From contig JAJPIQ010000010.1 in assembly GCA_021324685.1 (NCBI GenBank), positions 1 to 38,133 on the forward strand: a DNA stretch of 38,133 nucleotides. The letters run 5' to 3'. Each line of letters begins with the position of its first letter. The first letter of the stretch is position 1. Of this stretch, positions 9,442-19,021 are shown in pieces. The position numbers and the translations under genes were made by a program. This DNA is from Bacteroidota bacterium (GTDB lineage: Bacteria > Bacteroidota > Ignavibacteria > Palsa-1295). Below the pieces are notes generated by a model, which saw nothing but the letters and a program-made list of their open reading frames with translations, searched no databases and was not told where the DNA came from.

Positions 9442-11471
9442 TCGCCCTCGAGCACCTTTCGATGCAGTTCGGGGGGGAATTTTTATTTCGGGATGTCATG
9501 CTCACGATACGCCCGGGCGACCGGATGGGTCTGGTCGGGCCTAATGGCGCCGGCAAAACGACCCTCTTGCGTATCATCGCCGGCATCTACGAACCCGAAT
9601 CGGGATCGGTTAACACTCCGACCGGCTATCAGATCGGCTATCTTCCGCAAGAGCCAACGCTGGACCGCGACGCCCAGGCGCGTTCGCTTCTCGAGGAAGC
9701 GCTTCGGGCGCGCGAGGACCTGATCGAGATCGAAGAAGCCCTCGCAAAGACTCAGCGAGAAATGGAAGACCCGGCACAGGACCACACCAGTGCAGCGTAT
9801 CTTGAAATTGTAGAACGCTTTGGGGAACTTCATCATAAGTTCGAAGACCTGGGCGGCTTCGAACTCGAACGCCAGGCAAAAAAGATTTTGGTCGGACTTG
9901 GCTTCAAAGAATCCGATTTTCGCCGACCGCTTTCGGTCTTTTCCGGCGGATGGCAAATGCGGCTGTTGCTGGCGAAGCTCCTCATCGCCCGCAACGATGC
10001 GTTGCTCCTGGACGAACCGACCAACCACCTCGATCTGGAAAGCCTGCTCTGGCTCGAGCAATTCTTAAAGGGCTATGAGGGAACGATCGTTATGGTCTCC
10101 CACGATCGTTCTTTCCTCAATTTAGTCACGAACCGGACCGCCGAGATCGAGCATGCGCGCGTAGACGTTTATTCCGGCAATTACGAATATTACGAGCGGA
10201 CCAAAGCCGAGCGCGAAGCACAGCTGGTAGCGCAAGCCGCGAACCTCGATGCCCGTCGCAAAGAGCTCGAACATTTCGTGGAACGGTTCCGATACAAAGC
10301 GACGAAGGCCCGGCAGGCACAATCGCGCCTGAAGATGCTCGAGCGCATGGAACGGATCGAACTGGCCTCACACGGCAAAGCCGTCCATTTCAGCTTTCCA
10401 CACGCTTCACCCTCGGGACGGATGGTCTTCGAGATCGAGCACGGCGCGAAAAATTATGATGGTTCTCATATGGTGTTTTCGAACGTCGAACTTCGGATCG
10501 AGCGGGGGGATCGTGTCGCTTTTTTGGGCAAAAATGGCGAAGGCAAAACGACGATGGGAAAGATTCTTGCCGGCCAGGAACCCCTCACGGGAGGTTCCCT
10601 TACGCTCGGGCATAATGTGACGATCGGATATTATGCACAGCACCAGGCGGAGGCGCTAAAGCCAACGATCACGGTACTCGAAACCCTCGAGGAGGTCTCG
10701 CGCGCACAACTATTTCATACCGGCGAGGATGGCCCCTCGACGGGCTGGGGAAAATCGAAATCGGACACCACGCCGCGCTCTCAGGCCCAGCTCCGCACCC
10801 TTTTGGGAGCCTTTCTTTTTCGGGGCGACGATGTTTTCAAACCGGTGCGCGTCCTTTCGGGCGGAGAAAAATCACGCCTGGCCCTGGCAAAAATGCTGCT
10901 CGAACCCGTCAACACATTGATTCTGGATGAACCCACGAATCACCTCGATGTGCAATCCAAGGAAGTAGTAAAAGAAGCGCTCCTGCAGTTCGAAGGAACA
11001 ATTATTGTCATTTCGCACGACCGCGATTTTTTGGACGATCTCACGGACCGTGTCCTGACGTTTGGCGACGGTCGCGTCAAAGAATACCCTGGCCCGCTCG
11101 AAACGTATTTAGATGCATTACGCGCTTCGGAATTAGCGGGCCTGAAAACAAAGAAGAACGATCAGAAACTGCAGGCAAAGCAGGATCGCGGAAAAAACGA
11201 CGTCGAACGAAAGCGCGTCGAAGCCGAAGAGCGTAATAAAAAATTCCAGCGGGAAAAACCGTTGCGAACCAAGATCGAACAGATCGAAAAGAAGATCGAA
11301 GCTCTCGAAAAAGAAAAATTAGCGATCGAGGATGCCATGTTCGATCCCGGCTATTACACCGACTCGGAACGCGTGAAGAAAAATGCCGATCGGCTCGCCC
11401 AGATTAAGACCAGTCTGGACAACCTCATGTACGACTGGGCCACGAAGAGCGAAGCCCTGGCCCAGTTATAA
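9438..11471 (+). CDS. ABC-F family ATPase (ribosome-associated type)
   Basis: This 677-residue protein contains two ABC domains and no membrane segment. The first has Walker A GPNGAGKT (34-41), signature SGGWQ (169-173) and Walker B DEPTNHLD (192-199). A charged ABC-F linker (about 250-310) leads to the second, with GKNGEGKT (364-371), LSGGEKSR (473-480) and DEPTNHLD (497-504). A Lys/Glu-rich coiled coil (about 560-677) closes the chain, as in Uup/YdiF/YheS-type members. ABC-F proteins bind the ribosomal E site and affect translation elongation or rescue; some protect against antibiotics. Which subgroup this is cannot be settled by eye. It is translationally coupled to the DUF421 gene and meets a convergent gene 4 bases after its stop. 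Confidence 0.93.
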   Translation: MIALEHLSMQFGGEFLFRDVMLTIRPGDRMGLVGPNGAGKTTLLRIIAGIYEPESGSVNTPTGYQIGYLPQEPTLDRDAQARSLLEEALRAREDLIEIEEALAKTQREMEDPAQDHTSAAYLEIVERFGELHHKFEDLGGFELERQAKKILVGLGFKESDFRRPLSVFSGGWQMRLLLAKLLIARNDALLLDEPTNHLDLESLLWLEQFLKGYEGTIVMVSHDRSFLNLVTNRTAEIEHARVDVYSGNYEYYERTKAEREAQLVAQAANLDARRKELEHFVERFRYKATKARQAQSRLKMLERMERIELASHGKAVHFSFPHASPSGRMVFEIEHGAKNYDGSHMVFSNVELRIERGDRVAFLGKNGEGKTTMGKILAGQEPLTGGSLTLGHNVTIGYYAQHQAEALKPTITVLETLEEVSRAQLFHTGEDGPSTGWGKSKSDTTPRSQAQLRTLLGAFLFRGDDVFKPVRVLSGGEKSRLALAKMLLEPVNTLILDEPTNHLDVQSKEVVKEALLQFEGTIIVISHDRDFLDDLTDRVLTFGDGRVKEYPGPLETYLDALRASELAGLKTKKNDQKLQAKQDRGKNDVERKRVEAEERNKKFQREKPLRTKIEQIEKKIEALEKEKLAIEDAMFDPGYYTDSERVKKNADRLAQIKTSLDNLMYDWATKSEALAQL

Positions 11472-11475
11472 GGTC

Positions 11476-12795
11476 TTATTCGTCCACGGAAACTTTCAGG
11501 ACCGAACGACCGACGCGAGCGAAATAAATTCCGGGAGGTAGGGCTTCCTTCGTTAAGGTCGCCGTGCCGGCATTCGGAGCCAGGGGAATCGAGAAATATT
11601 CGCGGCCTAACAGATCGTAAATTTCGATGGTCTGTTCATGCGTCGACGGAGAGATGTGAAATAAGAGCGTGCTCCCAAGATCGTCGAGGGAAAACTGTTC
11701 CGCTGTTGGGAGCGATGCAACTCCGGCACCCGGATCGTGCGTCGTATCGGCCGGAAGGGAAGCGGTCAGCAGCATTCCGTTCGTAGGACCGCCCAGATTA
11801 TCGGCTTCTGCCGCACTATCGATACCAAACACGTAGGCCTTTGTATAACTCGGCATCGAACAAACGGCCGAACTTTCATTCAAAATATTGGGCGACGTCG
11901 TCGTGGAACTCCAGGTGATTCCATAATTCAAGGTCTCGAATACGACTGACTTCGATTCCGAAAATGCGAAGCCGCGTCGATGATAAAAACACGCGGAAAC
12001 GATATCGCCATACGAAATATCGTTCTTCTGGCTTTCGACCACGCGGGTCCATGTTTTCCCCGAATCCGAAGAACGCTGGATCCCCTCGTATCCGAGGATC
12101 CACGAATTATCGTCGTTCCAGTGAAGGAAATAATCGGTCGCGATATCGCTTGCAAACGCCGCGGCCATCTTCGGCGCACTTTCGAGGCCATCGAAGGTAT
12201 AGGCCAGTTGAGGGACCTGGCTATTATCGTCCACAAAGATAATTCCATCCATGGCCGTGTGAAAATCGAGGCTCCCGATCGTATTGGTGTTTGTGTACAC
12301 GGTCGTCCAATTCGATCCGCCGTCCGTCGTTTTCGCGACAAAGTATCCGGAACCGGAAGGAATTTTCGAGCCGGACGCATATCCCACACTCGCGGTGGGA
12401 AACGAAAGAAAATTGAAACTCTCCGACGAACTCGCCGTCGATTCGTTCCAGCTTGCGCCGGCATTGTGCGTCACGAGCAGCTTCGTGCCACTCGACGTTG
12501 CACAGGCCACAAACCCGTCGTTCGCGGTCGGCCAGCACATATTCGTCACTCCGGTAACGGTTCCAACGGCGGGAACGGGAAGCCCTGAAAAGCTTTGTCC
12601 GCCATTCATCGTTTTTACAATCGTCATGGTCGAACCGGTTTGTTCCAGCATATATCCGGTATCGTTCGACGTAAATACAATCGAGGGGACATCGGAGGTC
12701 AGGCTGCCGGCCACTTTTTGCCAGCTTGCCGTTTGGGCCAGAACCGGCACGGCCAGGAGCGACCACAGGGCGAGGACCGAAAAGAGAGGTTTCAT
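11476..12795 (-). CDS. Secreted YCF48-like propeller with T9SS sorting domain (copy 1)
   Basis: The 439 residues carry a signal peptide (MKPLFSVLALWSLLAVPVLAQ) and propeller repeats with Asp-box-like motifs (TMNGGQSFSG, VTHNAGASWNE, KTTDGGSNWTT, RSSDSGKTWTR). A short T9SS type-A tail ends the chain (TIEIYDLLGREYF, then LPPGIYFARVGRSVLKVSVDE). It is the downstream member of a tandem pair: the paralogue at 12813-14261 ends 17 bases before its start, has the same architecture, and shares near-identical positions such as TTDGG, SFPTxSVGYAS and the FARxG...KxSV-E ending. A gene duplication is likely. The function beyond secretion is unknown. Confidence 0.85.
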   Translation of the reverse strand: MKPLFSVLALWSLLAVPVLAQTASWQKVAGSLTSDVPSIVFTSNDTGYMLEQTGSTMTIVKTMNGGQSFSGLPVPAVGTVTGVTNMCWPTANDGFVACATSSGTKLLVTHNAGASWNESTASSSESFNFLSFPTASVGYASGSKIPSGSGYFVAKTTDGGSNWTTVYTNTNTIGSLDFHTAMDGIIFVDDNSQVPQLAYTFDGLESAPKMAAAFASDIATDYFLHWNDDNSWILGYEGIQRSSDSGKTWTRVVESQKNDISYGDIVSACFYHRRGFAFSESKSVVFETLNYGITWSSTTTSPNILNESSAVCSMPSYTKAYVFGIDSAAEADNLGGPTNGMLLTASLPADTTHDPGAGVASLPTAEQFSLDDLGSTLLFHISPSTHEQTIEIYDLLGREYFSIPLAPNAGTATLTKEALPPGIYFARVGRSVLKVSVDE

Positions 12796-12812
12796 ATTTG
12801 TATTCGCTTTTC

Positions 12813-14261
12813 CTATTCGCTGACGCTGAACTTTACGATCTCGGTTCCAAGCCGGGCAAAATAGTTGCCGGGCGTGAGGGTATGAAGTTCGAATGAGGCG
12901 GCAGAACTTCCAGGTGGAACTTCGATGGAAGCTCGTACGCGACCCATGACATCCATAATTTCAATGAGATGGGAAGAAGCGGACGTGCCCATTTGAAAAA
13001 TGGCCGAATGATCGTTTTCCGTCACCGTGAACGCCAAAGCACTCCCCCCTGAAGAATTCACGACGCTCCCACCGCTCTGCGTGGGCCGCGGAAATTCAAT
13101 TTTTTGGAGGACATCGCTCGATTGAAACGGATCGGCTGCCAGTAAATATGCCGTATAACGCGACGGCATGGAAGCAGCGATCGGCGTCACCGTGTCGGAC
13201 GCGCCTCCGGCTGTCGGTAACGTGGAAGGGGTCCAAGTTGCACCAAAATCGTTACTCTCAAAAACAATCTGACCAGCCTGGCGAAATACAAATCCTACCG
13301 TATCGTAGAATACGCCGACGGACGCCGGTCCGTTTACGGGATCGTATGCAAGCACTGATTTCCAGGTCTTGCCCGAATCCGTCGAACGATAGACGCTGTC
13401 GAGACCGGCGATCCAGGAGCTATCATTATTCCATTGCAGAAAATATGGGGTGGAGTCGGAAGGAGCGCGAATGATATGAAAGGATTTTCCCCCATCGGTC
13501 GTGTAACCGATATGGACCGATACCCCTTGCGCAAAAAACATTCCATTCTTTACATCTCGAAAATATAATTTCTTAAATGCGAGAGAATCGGATCCATACA
13601 GACTCGACCAACTCGCCCCTCCGTCTGTTGTTTTCGTGATAAAATTTTTCGATCCATCCCCTAAAGCCGTGGATGCATAACCGACCGTAGTGCTTGGAAA
13701 CGAAATGTAGTTGAAAAGCTTCGGACTGATAATTTTATAAGAGGGCGTGATCGTCGTATCCGGCGGAGTATGACTGTCATCAATAACCGTATCGGCTGGA
13801 ACAACGACCGTATCATTGTCTGTGGGATAATACTGGCTCCATGTAGTTCCTGCATCATGCGTTACCAGGACCGTCGGCTGCTGTGTGTGGCCGTAGGCGT
13901 CCGCATTGGTCACACCTGCCACGAAGCCAGTATTCTGCGCAGGCCACGCCATATCGCTGACGCTCCCGATCGCTTTATCGTGGCTATATGCCACATAGCT
14001 ATGGCCGTTGGTGTCGAGATGAAGCGTATCGATGGGGTTCGGAAATTTCAGGACCGTGAAATCGATCCCACTATCGCCAGTCCGCGTGATGTCTAAAGAA
14101 GCACCGAGAAAAAATCCTGTGTCTTCCGAGGACCAAGCCATCGTGGAATATTGCTCCGGGAATGGAGTGCTCTTTACGAGTTGCCAAACGCCGTACGTCT
14201 GTGCTGACACATTATGGACAAAAAGAAAGAAAAGAAGGCTGATTGCAGTGCGTTTCATCAT
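12813..14261 (-). CDS. Secreted YCF48-like propeller with T9SS sorting domain (copy 2)
   Basis: The 482-residue paralogue of the following gene starts with a signal peptide (ISLLFFLFVHNVSAQ). It has the same order of motifs: WSSEDTGFFLG, AWPAQNTGFVAG, VTHDAGTTWSQ, SFPSTTVGYAS, KTTDGGASWSS, RSTDSGKTWKS and FESNDFGATW. The C-terminal sorting domain reads LIEIMDVMGRVRASI and later LTPGNYFARLGTEIVKFSVSE. An extra Asp/Thr/Pro-rich insertion (about residues 150-170) is absent from its partner. It is probably the first gene of a two-gene transcript. Confidence 0.85.
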   Translation of the reverse strand: MMKRTAISLLFFLFVHNVSAQTYGVWQLVKSTPFPEQYSTMAWSSEDTGFFLGASLDITRTGDSGIDFTVLKFPNPIDTLHLDTNGHSYVAYSHDKAIGSVSDMAWPAQNTGFVAGVTNADAYGHTQQPTVLVTHDAGTTWSQYYPTDNDTVVVPADTVIDDSHTPPDTTITPSYKIISPKLFNYISFPSTTVGYASTALGDGSKNFITKTTDGGASWSSLYGSDSLAFKKLYFRDVKNGMFFAQGVSVHIGYTTDGGKSFHIIRAPSDSTPYFLQWNNDSSWIAGLDSVYRSTDSGKTWKSVLAYDPVNGPASVGVFYDTVGFVFRQAGQIVFESNDFGATWTPSTLPTAGGASDTVTPIAASMPSRYTAYLLAADPFQSSDVLQKIEFPRPTQSGGSVVNSSGGSALAFTVTENDHSAIFQMGTSASSHLIEIMDVMGRVRASIEVPPGSSAASFELHTLTPGNYFARLGTEIVKFSVSE

Positions 14262-14378
14262 AAATTAACGGCCAAAAATGAATGGTTCGAGGTCTTCGCG
14301 GCGGCACATTGCAGAAATTGCCTAAAGAACCCATGCGAAAATACGAAAATAAGTGCGTTCAGGGATGAATAAGCAGCC

Positions 14379-15443
14379 TCACCTCATTTTCTGCTTAAAT
14401 GCCTCGATTGTGGCAATAGCCGTTGGGTCCAGGCCCGAAAACAGTGCCATATACAGGCTCGTCCAATCGGCCAGTGCGATCAGGCTGAAAAGGCGCTCCA
14501 ACCGTGTTTCGCCTTCTGCCGAAATCTCGAATACATCGACCTGCTTGCTCCGAAAAATGTCGTGAATGGCTTCATATCGCCTCGAGATGCGCTCGTGTTC
14601 GTCGCTAGTCCGCAGAAGAACCACGGAAAAATGCTGTACGAGATCGATCGGATGCGACCAGCCTTCGAGTTCATTATGATTCATTTCCGGCAGGACATTC
14701 GAAAACGCAACGTGCTTCGCATTCTCGTGGATCTGGCCGCGCCACCGCAATGCGACCGCTTCGTAATCCTGTGGCGCATAAATCACGGGAATCCGGTGCA
14801 ACAAATCGCCCGCCTGTTTGAACGCGAGGTTCGAATCGTCCAGATGGTTTGGCCCGTAGCGTTCCGCCAGTTTTTCGAGCAGCGTAGCAGTCCGCTCGAT
14901 CTTCGCTTCCTCTCCCTGCGTGAGCCCGAGTTTTTCGAGCAGCAGCAGGATTGGAACGAAACTGAACGCAAGGGCCGCGCGCGGCTGCATCCCGGGCTTG
15001 CTCGAAAACAGAGGGAACCCCAATGCTGTTGCCCGCTCGGCAAGTGTGCCGCCCGTCGTGAGACACACGATTGGAATCTTCTTTGCGACCGCCTGCTCGA
15101 AGGACGAAAGCGTTTCTTCGGTATTACCGGAATAACTGCTTGCGATCACAAGCATCGTTTCATTGGCCCCTGCCGGAAGATCGTAACTGCGATTAACGAC
15201 AAAAGGAATGGGGAGCGAAGGAAGGTAGGCGCGCAATAAGTCCCCTCCGATGGCGGAGCCGCCCATGCCAAGCACGATAATTCCTTTCGGCGTGGCAAGT
15301 TGTTTCGCCCCTGCGCTCCACGCCTCGTTAAACATGCTTACAGCTTCTCGCAGGTGCTGGGCCATGCGAGCGATATGTACTGCCATGTCGTTCGTGTCGG
15401 CACGGCGAATATCTTCCGGGGTAATGCGGTGAGTAAAGCTCAT
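14379..15443 (-). CDS. Bifunctional phosphoglucose/phosphomannose isomerase
   Basis: The 354-residue protein contains two SIS-fold halves typical of the archaeal/bacterial PGI/PMI family. GMGGSAIGGDLL (59-70) and SSYSGNTEET (102-111) bind the sugar phosphate. The C-terminal half carries the family segments VLPEMNHNELEGW and FALxxxADWTSLYMAL-like sequence. Members interconvert glucose-6-P, fructose-6-P and mannose-6-P. The length is right for the family (about 310-360). It begins 8 bases after the DUF2723 gene stop, so the two form an operon. That would tie mannose or glucose phosphate supply to a glycosylation role of the membrane protein, which is inference. Confidence 0.9.
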   Translation of the reverse strand: MSFTHRITPEDIRRADTNDMAVHIARMAQHLREAVSMFNEAWSAGAKQLATPKGIIVLGMGGSAIGGDLLRAYLPSLPIPFVVNRSYDLPAGANETMLVIASSYSGNTEETLSSFEQAVAKKIPIVCLTTGGTLAERATALGFPLFSSKPGMQPRAALAFSFVPILLLLEKLGLTQGEEAKIERTATLLEKLAERYGPNHLDDSNLAFKQAGDLLHRIPVIYAPQDYEAVALRWRGQIHENAKHVAFSNVLPEMNHNELEGWSHPIDLVQHFSVVLLRTSDEHERISRRYEAIHDIFRSKQVDVFEISAEGETRLERLFSLIALADWTSLYMALFSGLDPTAIATIEAFKQKMR

Positions 15444-15451
15444 AGATCGTA

Positions 15452-17599
15452 TTAATGTAACTGGGCTTTCATCGCCCGGAGCTGTGTGAAATTTTCATTG
15501 GCGGCGTCGGCAATTTCGCGATCGCGGTCGGGAAGTGCATCGATATTCGCGTCGAGATCGGGTGTAAACAGAAGTGCCTTTCCCAGGAACGCGCGCGCCG
15601 TGCTCGTATCGTGGCGCGCAAGACAGGCACCGGCATAACGTTCGAGCGGGACCGCCTGCATCAGCCGCGCGTCGTCGGTATAATAATCTCGCCGCCGGTA
15701 ATTTTTATCGTCCCAAGTCTCGTTTGGCACCGTAGCCATATATACGGTATCGCGTGGCCATAGCCGATACGCCACGCCAGCAGGAACGATCTTCATCGTG
15801 GGGGCGAACAAGTCATCTCGCTGATCGACCATTTCCTGCGTAATAAAAATCGGACGATCGAGATTCTTTTCGATGAGTGCGGTTGTAAAACTCTGGTACG
15901 CCGGAGCAATGCCCGCTTCATTGAACGGACGGCCTTCGTCGAATGCTTTGAGCAGCGTCAGGAACGCTTCTTCTTCCGGCTTCACTCGAGCGAAAACATC
16001 GGGTGCCCGTTTTTCGAGTTCTGCGTAGTACCAGGGGCGGTCCCGCAGCATCGCTTTGTCGATCACCAGCACATCGGGTCGCACATGTTCCACAAGCTGA
16101 TAATAAAAGTCCCCGCTCACCCAGAAATCCCAAAGCGTAGAAAAGACGATGGCATGAGGCGGGAGGTTGCGCAGCATGTTCAGCGTAAAGTCCTGCACCA
16201 TGTAGTTCCCACTCTCGTCGTTCTCGGAACAATTATTCCAAATCTCAACCAAAATAAGGAGAAGCATCAGCCCTGCGATATTAGCGACAATGCGCCATTT
16301 AGGAAAAATCCAAGGTGCCCACCGGGAGAATAGTGGCGCTGTTCGATTAAATGCCAAAATACCGGCCCCGATCCACAATGCCATCGTAAGAAACGCCAGT
16401 AAAAAATAGGAATCGATATCGTGAATATCGTAATTGATCGAGTAAAAAAGGCATCCGAAAAAGAGGAGCAGTGTGAATGCGAGAATATGGGTCCTTCTAA
16501 TGCTCGCCGCATTGAGCATTTTCCAAAGTCCTAGCAAGGCAAGGAATGCACCGACAATGGTGAACTCTTTCGGAACCCTGCTCCAGAAATAGGCAAACTG
16601 TTTTGCGGCGGCGCCGCTGCCCGTGTACATCCACACCTGGAACTGTTTCGCCGTCACATGGCGAATGAGCGCCCCGAACGTGGCCGGATGTCCCCAGTCC
16701 ATTAGTGGATACTGCGCGGAACGAATAAGCATGAAACCATAGAGCAGCAGCGGTGCAATAAAAAATGGTCCAAGTCGCACAATTCGATTTCGTGCAAGTT
16801 TCGAAAATCTGTATCGTGCAAAGAACATATAGAGACACGCCGGCGCTAACAGGATGGTCGTCATGTGATTCGTAAAGCTGAGACCGAGGAGCAGCGCAAA
16901 AAGAATTCCATCCTTCTGGATCTTTTCGCTCTCTTCATTCCGAAGCATCCGCAAAAAGAAAAATAGCACCAACGGAACGAAAAACAGGTGCAGCGGATAG
17001 ACTTCGATCGAAGTCGATTGATTCCACCACGTTGCACTGAATGCGGCGGCAAGTCCCGTAGCGAACGCCGCAAGATTGGGAATAAATGGAATTTGCGCCT
17101 GGACCTGAGCAATTTCTCTCGAGGTTGCAATTCGGCCACCGACGGTATTCGGTGTGGAGGCGTCACGGCGCGAAGACGGCGCTGCTACAGCGTTACGTTG
17201 TTTTCCTTTTTTCTGTGGTTGTGCTTTGCCCTTGAGATTTTTCAGAACTGGCTTCTTGACGCGCTGCGGCATCCAGTTCTGGAACAGTTCCGAAGCCAGC
17301 AGGACCATGCCTCCGGCTCCGAGTGCGGTAAAAAATGCGGCCATCAGATTTAAGCGCACGATAATCGAACTCGCGATCGGCAGATGGGAAAAGACCCAGC
17401 CAATAAGCGTGAAGAGCGGATACCCCGTTGGGTGTGCAATACCGAGCGTGTAGCAGTCGGTCGCAAGTTCACCCGCATCGATCCAATCGACGCTCGGGGC
17501 AAGCGTCTGCAAATAAACGATAAAAGCAATCGCGGCGACCATTGCCGCGAGATAAATGGGACGAGAGAGAAGGCGTTCGAACATGAGGCTTTGAAACAA
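15452..17599 (-). CDS. DUF2723 multi-spanning membrane protein, glycosyltransferase-like
   Basis: The 715 residues begin with the DUF2723 signature (LQTLAPSVDWIDAGELATDCYTLGIAHPTGYPLF). The conserved acidic residue in DAGE and the HPTGYP motif resemble GT-C O-mannosyltransferases such as TMEM260. About ten to twelve transmembrane segments run to roughly residue 470. A soluble C-terminal region (about 475-715, starting ENDESGNYMVQDFTLNML) follows. A Lys/Gln/Arg-rich cytoplasmic insert sits at about 115-160. Bacterial homologues are often about 1000 residues, so this one has a short C-terminus. It is the first gene of a pair with PGI/PMI. Transfer of a lipid-linked sugar onto secreted proteins is plausible but not shown. 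Confidence 0.85.
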   Translation of the reverse strand: MFQSLMFERLLSRPIYLAAMVAAIAFIVYLQTLAPSVDWIDAGELATDCYTLGIAHPTGYPLFTLIGWVFSHLPIASSIIVRLNLMAAFFTALGAGGMVLLASELFQNWMPQRVKKPVLKNLKGKAQPQKKGKQRNAVAAPSSRRDASTPNTVGGRIATSREIAQVQAQIPFIPNLAAFATGLAAAFSATWWNQSTSIEVYPLHLFFVPLVLFFFLRMLRNEESEKIQKDGILFALLLGLSFTNHMTTILLAPACLYMFFARYRFSKLARNRIVRLGPFFIAPLLLYGFMLIRSAQYPLMDWGHPATFGALIRHVTAKQFQVWMYTGSGAAAKQFAYFWSRVPKEFTIVGAFLALLGLWKMLNAASIRRTHILAFTLLLFFGCLFYSINYDIHDIDSYFLLAFLTMALWIGAGILAFNRTAPLFSRWAPWIFPKWRIVANIAGLMLLLILVEIWNNCSENDESGNYMVQDFTLNMLRNLPPHAIVFSTLWDFWVSGDFYYQLVEHVRPDVLVIDKAMLRDRPWYYAELEKRAPDVFARVKPEEEAFLTLLKAFDEGRPFNEAGIAPAYQSFTTALIEKNLDRPIFITQEMVDQRDDLFAPTMKIVPAGVAYRLWPRDTVYMATVPNETWDDKNYRRRDYYTDDARLMQAVPLERYAGACLARHDTSTARAFLGKALLFTPDLDANIDALPDRDREIADAANENFTQLRAMKAQLH

Positions 17600-17687
17600 T
17601 GGGAATTTCTATTCCATGCCATCCGGGGGGTTACATTGCAGGCTCAAGGTGAAGATTCGACTTACGGTCTTCTAATCATTTCTGGAA

Positions 17688-18881
17688 TTACAGTTCCAGT
17701 CCCCTCACGGCCAGATATGCCTGCATCGCGGCGCCGGCTTTCATCGAAGATTCGTCGATCGTGAAGTGGTCGTTATGAATATCGGCCGTAATGCCCTGGG
17801 CTTCGTTCCGAATTCCGAGGCGATAAAATGTTCCGGGTACTTTTTCGAGATAATAGGCAAAATCTTCCGCACCCATAAGCCGCTCTGCCCGGAAGACGCT
17901 CTCTTCGCCGAAGAGTTCTCGTGCGCAGGCTTCGGCGAAGACCGTTTCGGCTTCATCGTTCACGAGCACGGGATATCCGAGGTCGATCTTGATCTCCGCT
18001 TCGGCGCGCGCCGAATAGCAAATGCCGTTCACGATCTCGTGAATGCGCTCATGGGCATAACGTCGCCATTCCTTCGACATCGCCCGTAAGGTCCCGACCA
18101 GCTTTACTTCGGGCGGAACGATATTCGGAGCAAATCCGCCGTGGACGCTGCAGATCGAGATCACGCCATGCGCAAAGGGATCCAAATTTCGCGAAACGAG
18201 GGTTTGCAGGGCAAGGATCACCTGTGCGCTCACGACAACCGGATCGATCGTGTGGTGCGGCCGCGCGCCGTGCCCCGCTTTGCCTTTGATCGTGATATAG
18301 AGTTCGTCGGCACTTGCCATCATTTCACCCGGACAAAATCCGACCGTCCCGGCGTCGGCTTGGGCAAGGACGTGCAAACCATACACTTTCGAAACGCCAT
18401 CGAGGGCCCCTTCTTCGATCATGTATGGCGCACCGCCCGGGTTCCGTTCTTCGCTTGGTTGAAACAAAAATCGCACTTCGCCCCGCAGTTCATTTTTTAG
18501 TTCCGAAAGGATCATCGCCGCGCCGAGTCCGATCGCCGTATGCGAATCGTGCCCGCACGCATGCATCTTGCCAGGATTTTTCGATGCAAACTCGAGCCCC
18601 GTCGCTTCCTGGATCGGCAGCGCGTCCATATCGCTTCGCAATGCGACCACCGAATCCCCGGCGGAACGAGAACCACGAAGAGATGCGACCACTCCGGTCT
18701 TCGCCACCCCCCGCTTCACCTCGAGCCCGAGTTTTTCCAGGGTTTCGGCGACGAGTGAACTCGTGGCATATTCCTCGAAGGCGAGTTCTGGATTCGCATG
18801 GATCGTCCGCCGGAGCCGTACCATTTCCGGATAGTACTTTTCGGCGAGCGCAGAGATCCTCTTCGTTACATCAGGCGACAT
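17688..18881 (-). CDS. M20-family amidohydrolase (N-acyl amino acid hydrolase type)
   Basis: The 397-residue sequence is a full-length M20D peptidase-like amidohydrolase (hippurate / indole-3-acetyl-amino acid hydrolase group). Metal-binding motifs are visible: MHACGHDSH (106-114), the catalytic or ligand Glu pair in EERNPGG (144-150), the HVLAQ segment around 174, and the conserved C-terminal AEDFAYYLEKVPG. The dimerisation lid (about 185-300) contains GKAGHGARPHHTIDPV. Members cleave N-acyl or N-aryl groups from amino acids or act on N-acetylated metabolites, and the substrate here is unknown. There is no signal peptide, so it is cytoplasmic. It appears to be transcribed alone. Confidence 0.92.
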   Translation of the reverse strand: MSPDVTKRISALAEKYYPEMVRLRRTIHANPELAFEEYATSSLVAETLEKLGLEVKRGVAKTGVVASLRGSRSAGDSVVALRSDMDALPIQEATGLEFASKNPGKMHACGHDSHTAIGLGAAMILSELKNELRGEVRFLFQPSEERNPGGAPYMIEEGALDGVSKVYGLHVLAQADAGTVGFCPGEMMASADELYITIKGKAGHGARPHHTIDPVVVSAQVILALQTLVSRNLDPFAHGVISICSVHGGFAPNIVPPEVKLVGTLRAMSKEWRRYAHERIHEIVNGICYSARAEAEIKIDLGYPVLVNDEAETVFAEACARELFGEESVFRAERLMGAEDFAYYLEKVPGTFYRLGIRNEAQGITADIHNDHFTIDESSMKAGAAMQAYLAVRGLEL

Positions 18882-19021
18882 ACTTCTATCTATTTTGCGT
18901 AGTCTTCATTGAACATGTTTCTTTGCCGGTTTCTATCCCTTTATGGATGAGTTTCTTCCGGCAGAGTTCTTGCTGCGCACCTGAACACTTTTTCACAATT
19001 ATTTTTCACAACTTTTACTTG

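Noticed and set aside
18314-19021. Upstream extension of the first YXWQ frame
   Set aside because: It runs antisense to the M20 amidohydrolase. The signal peptide starts at 19022.
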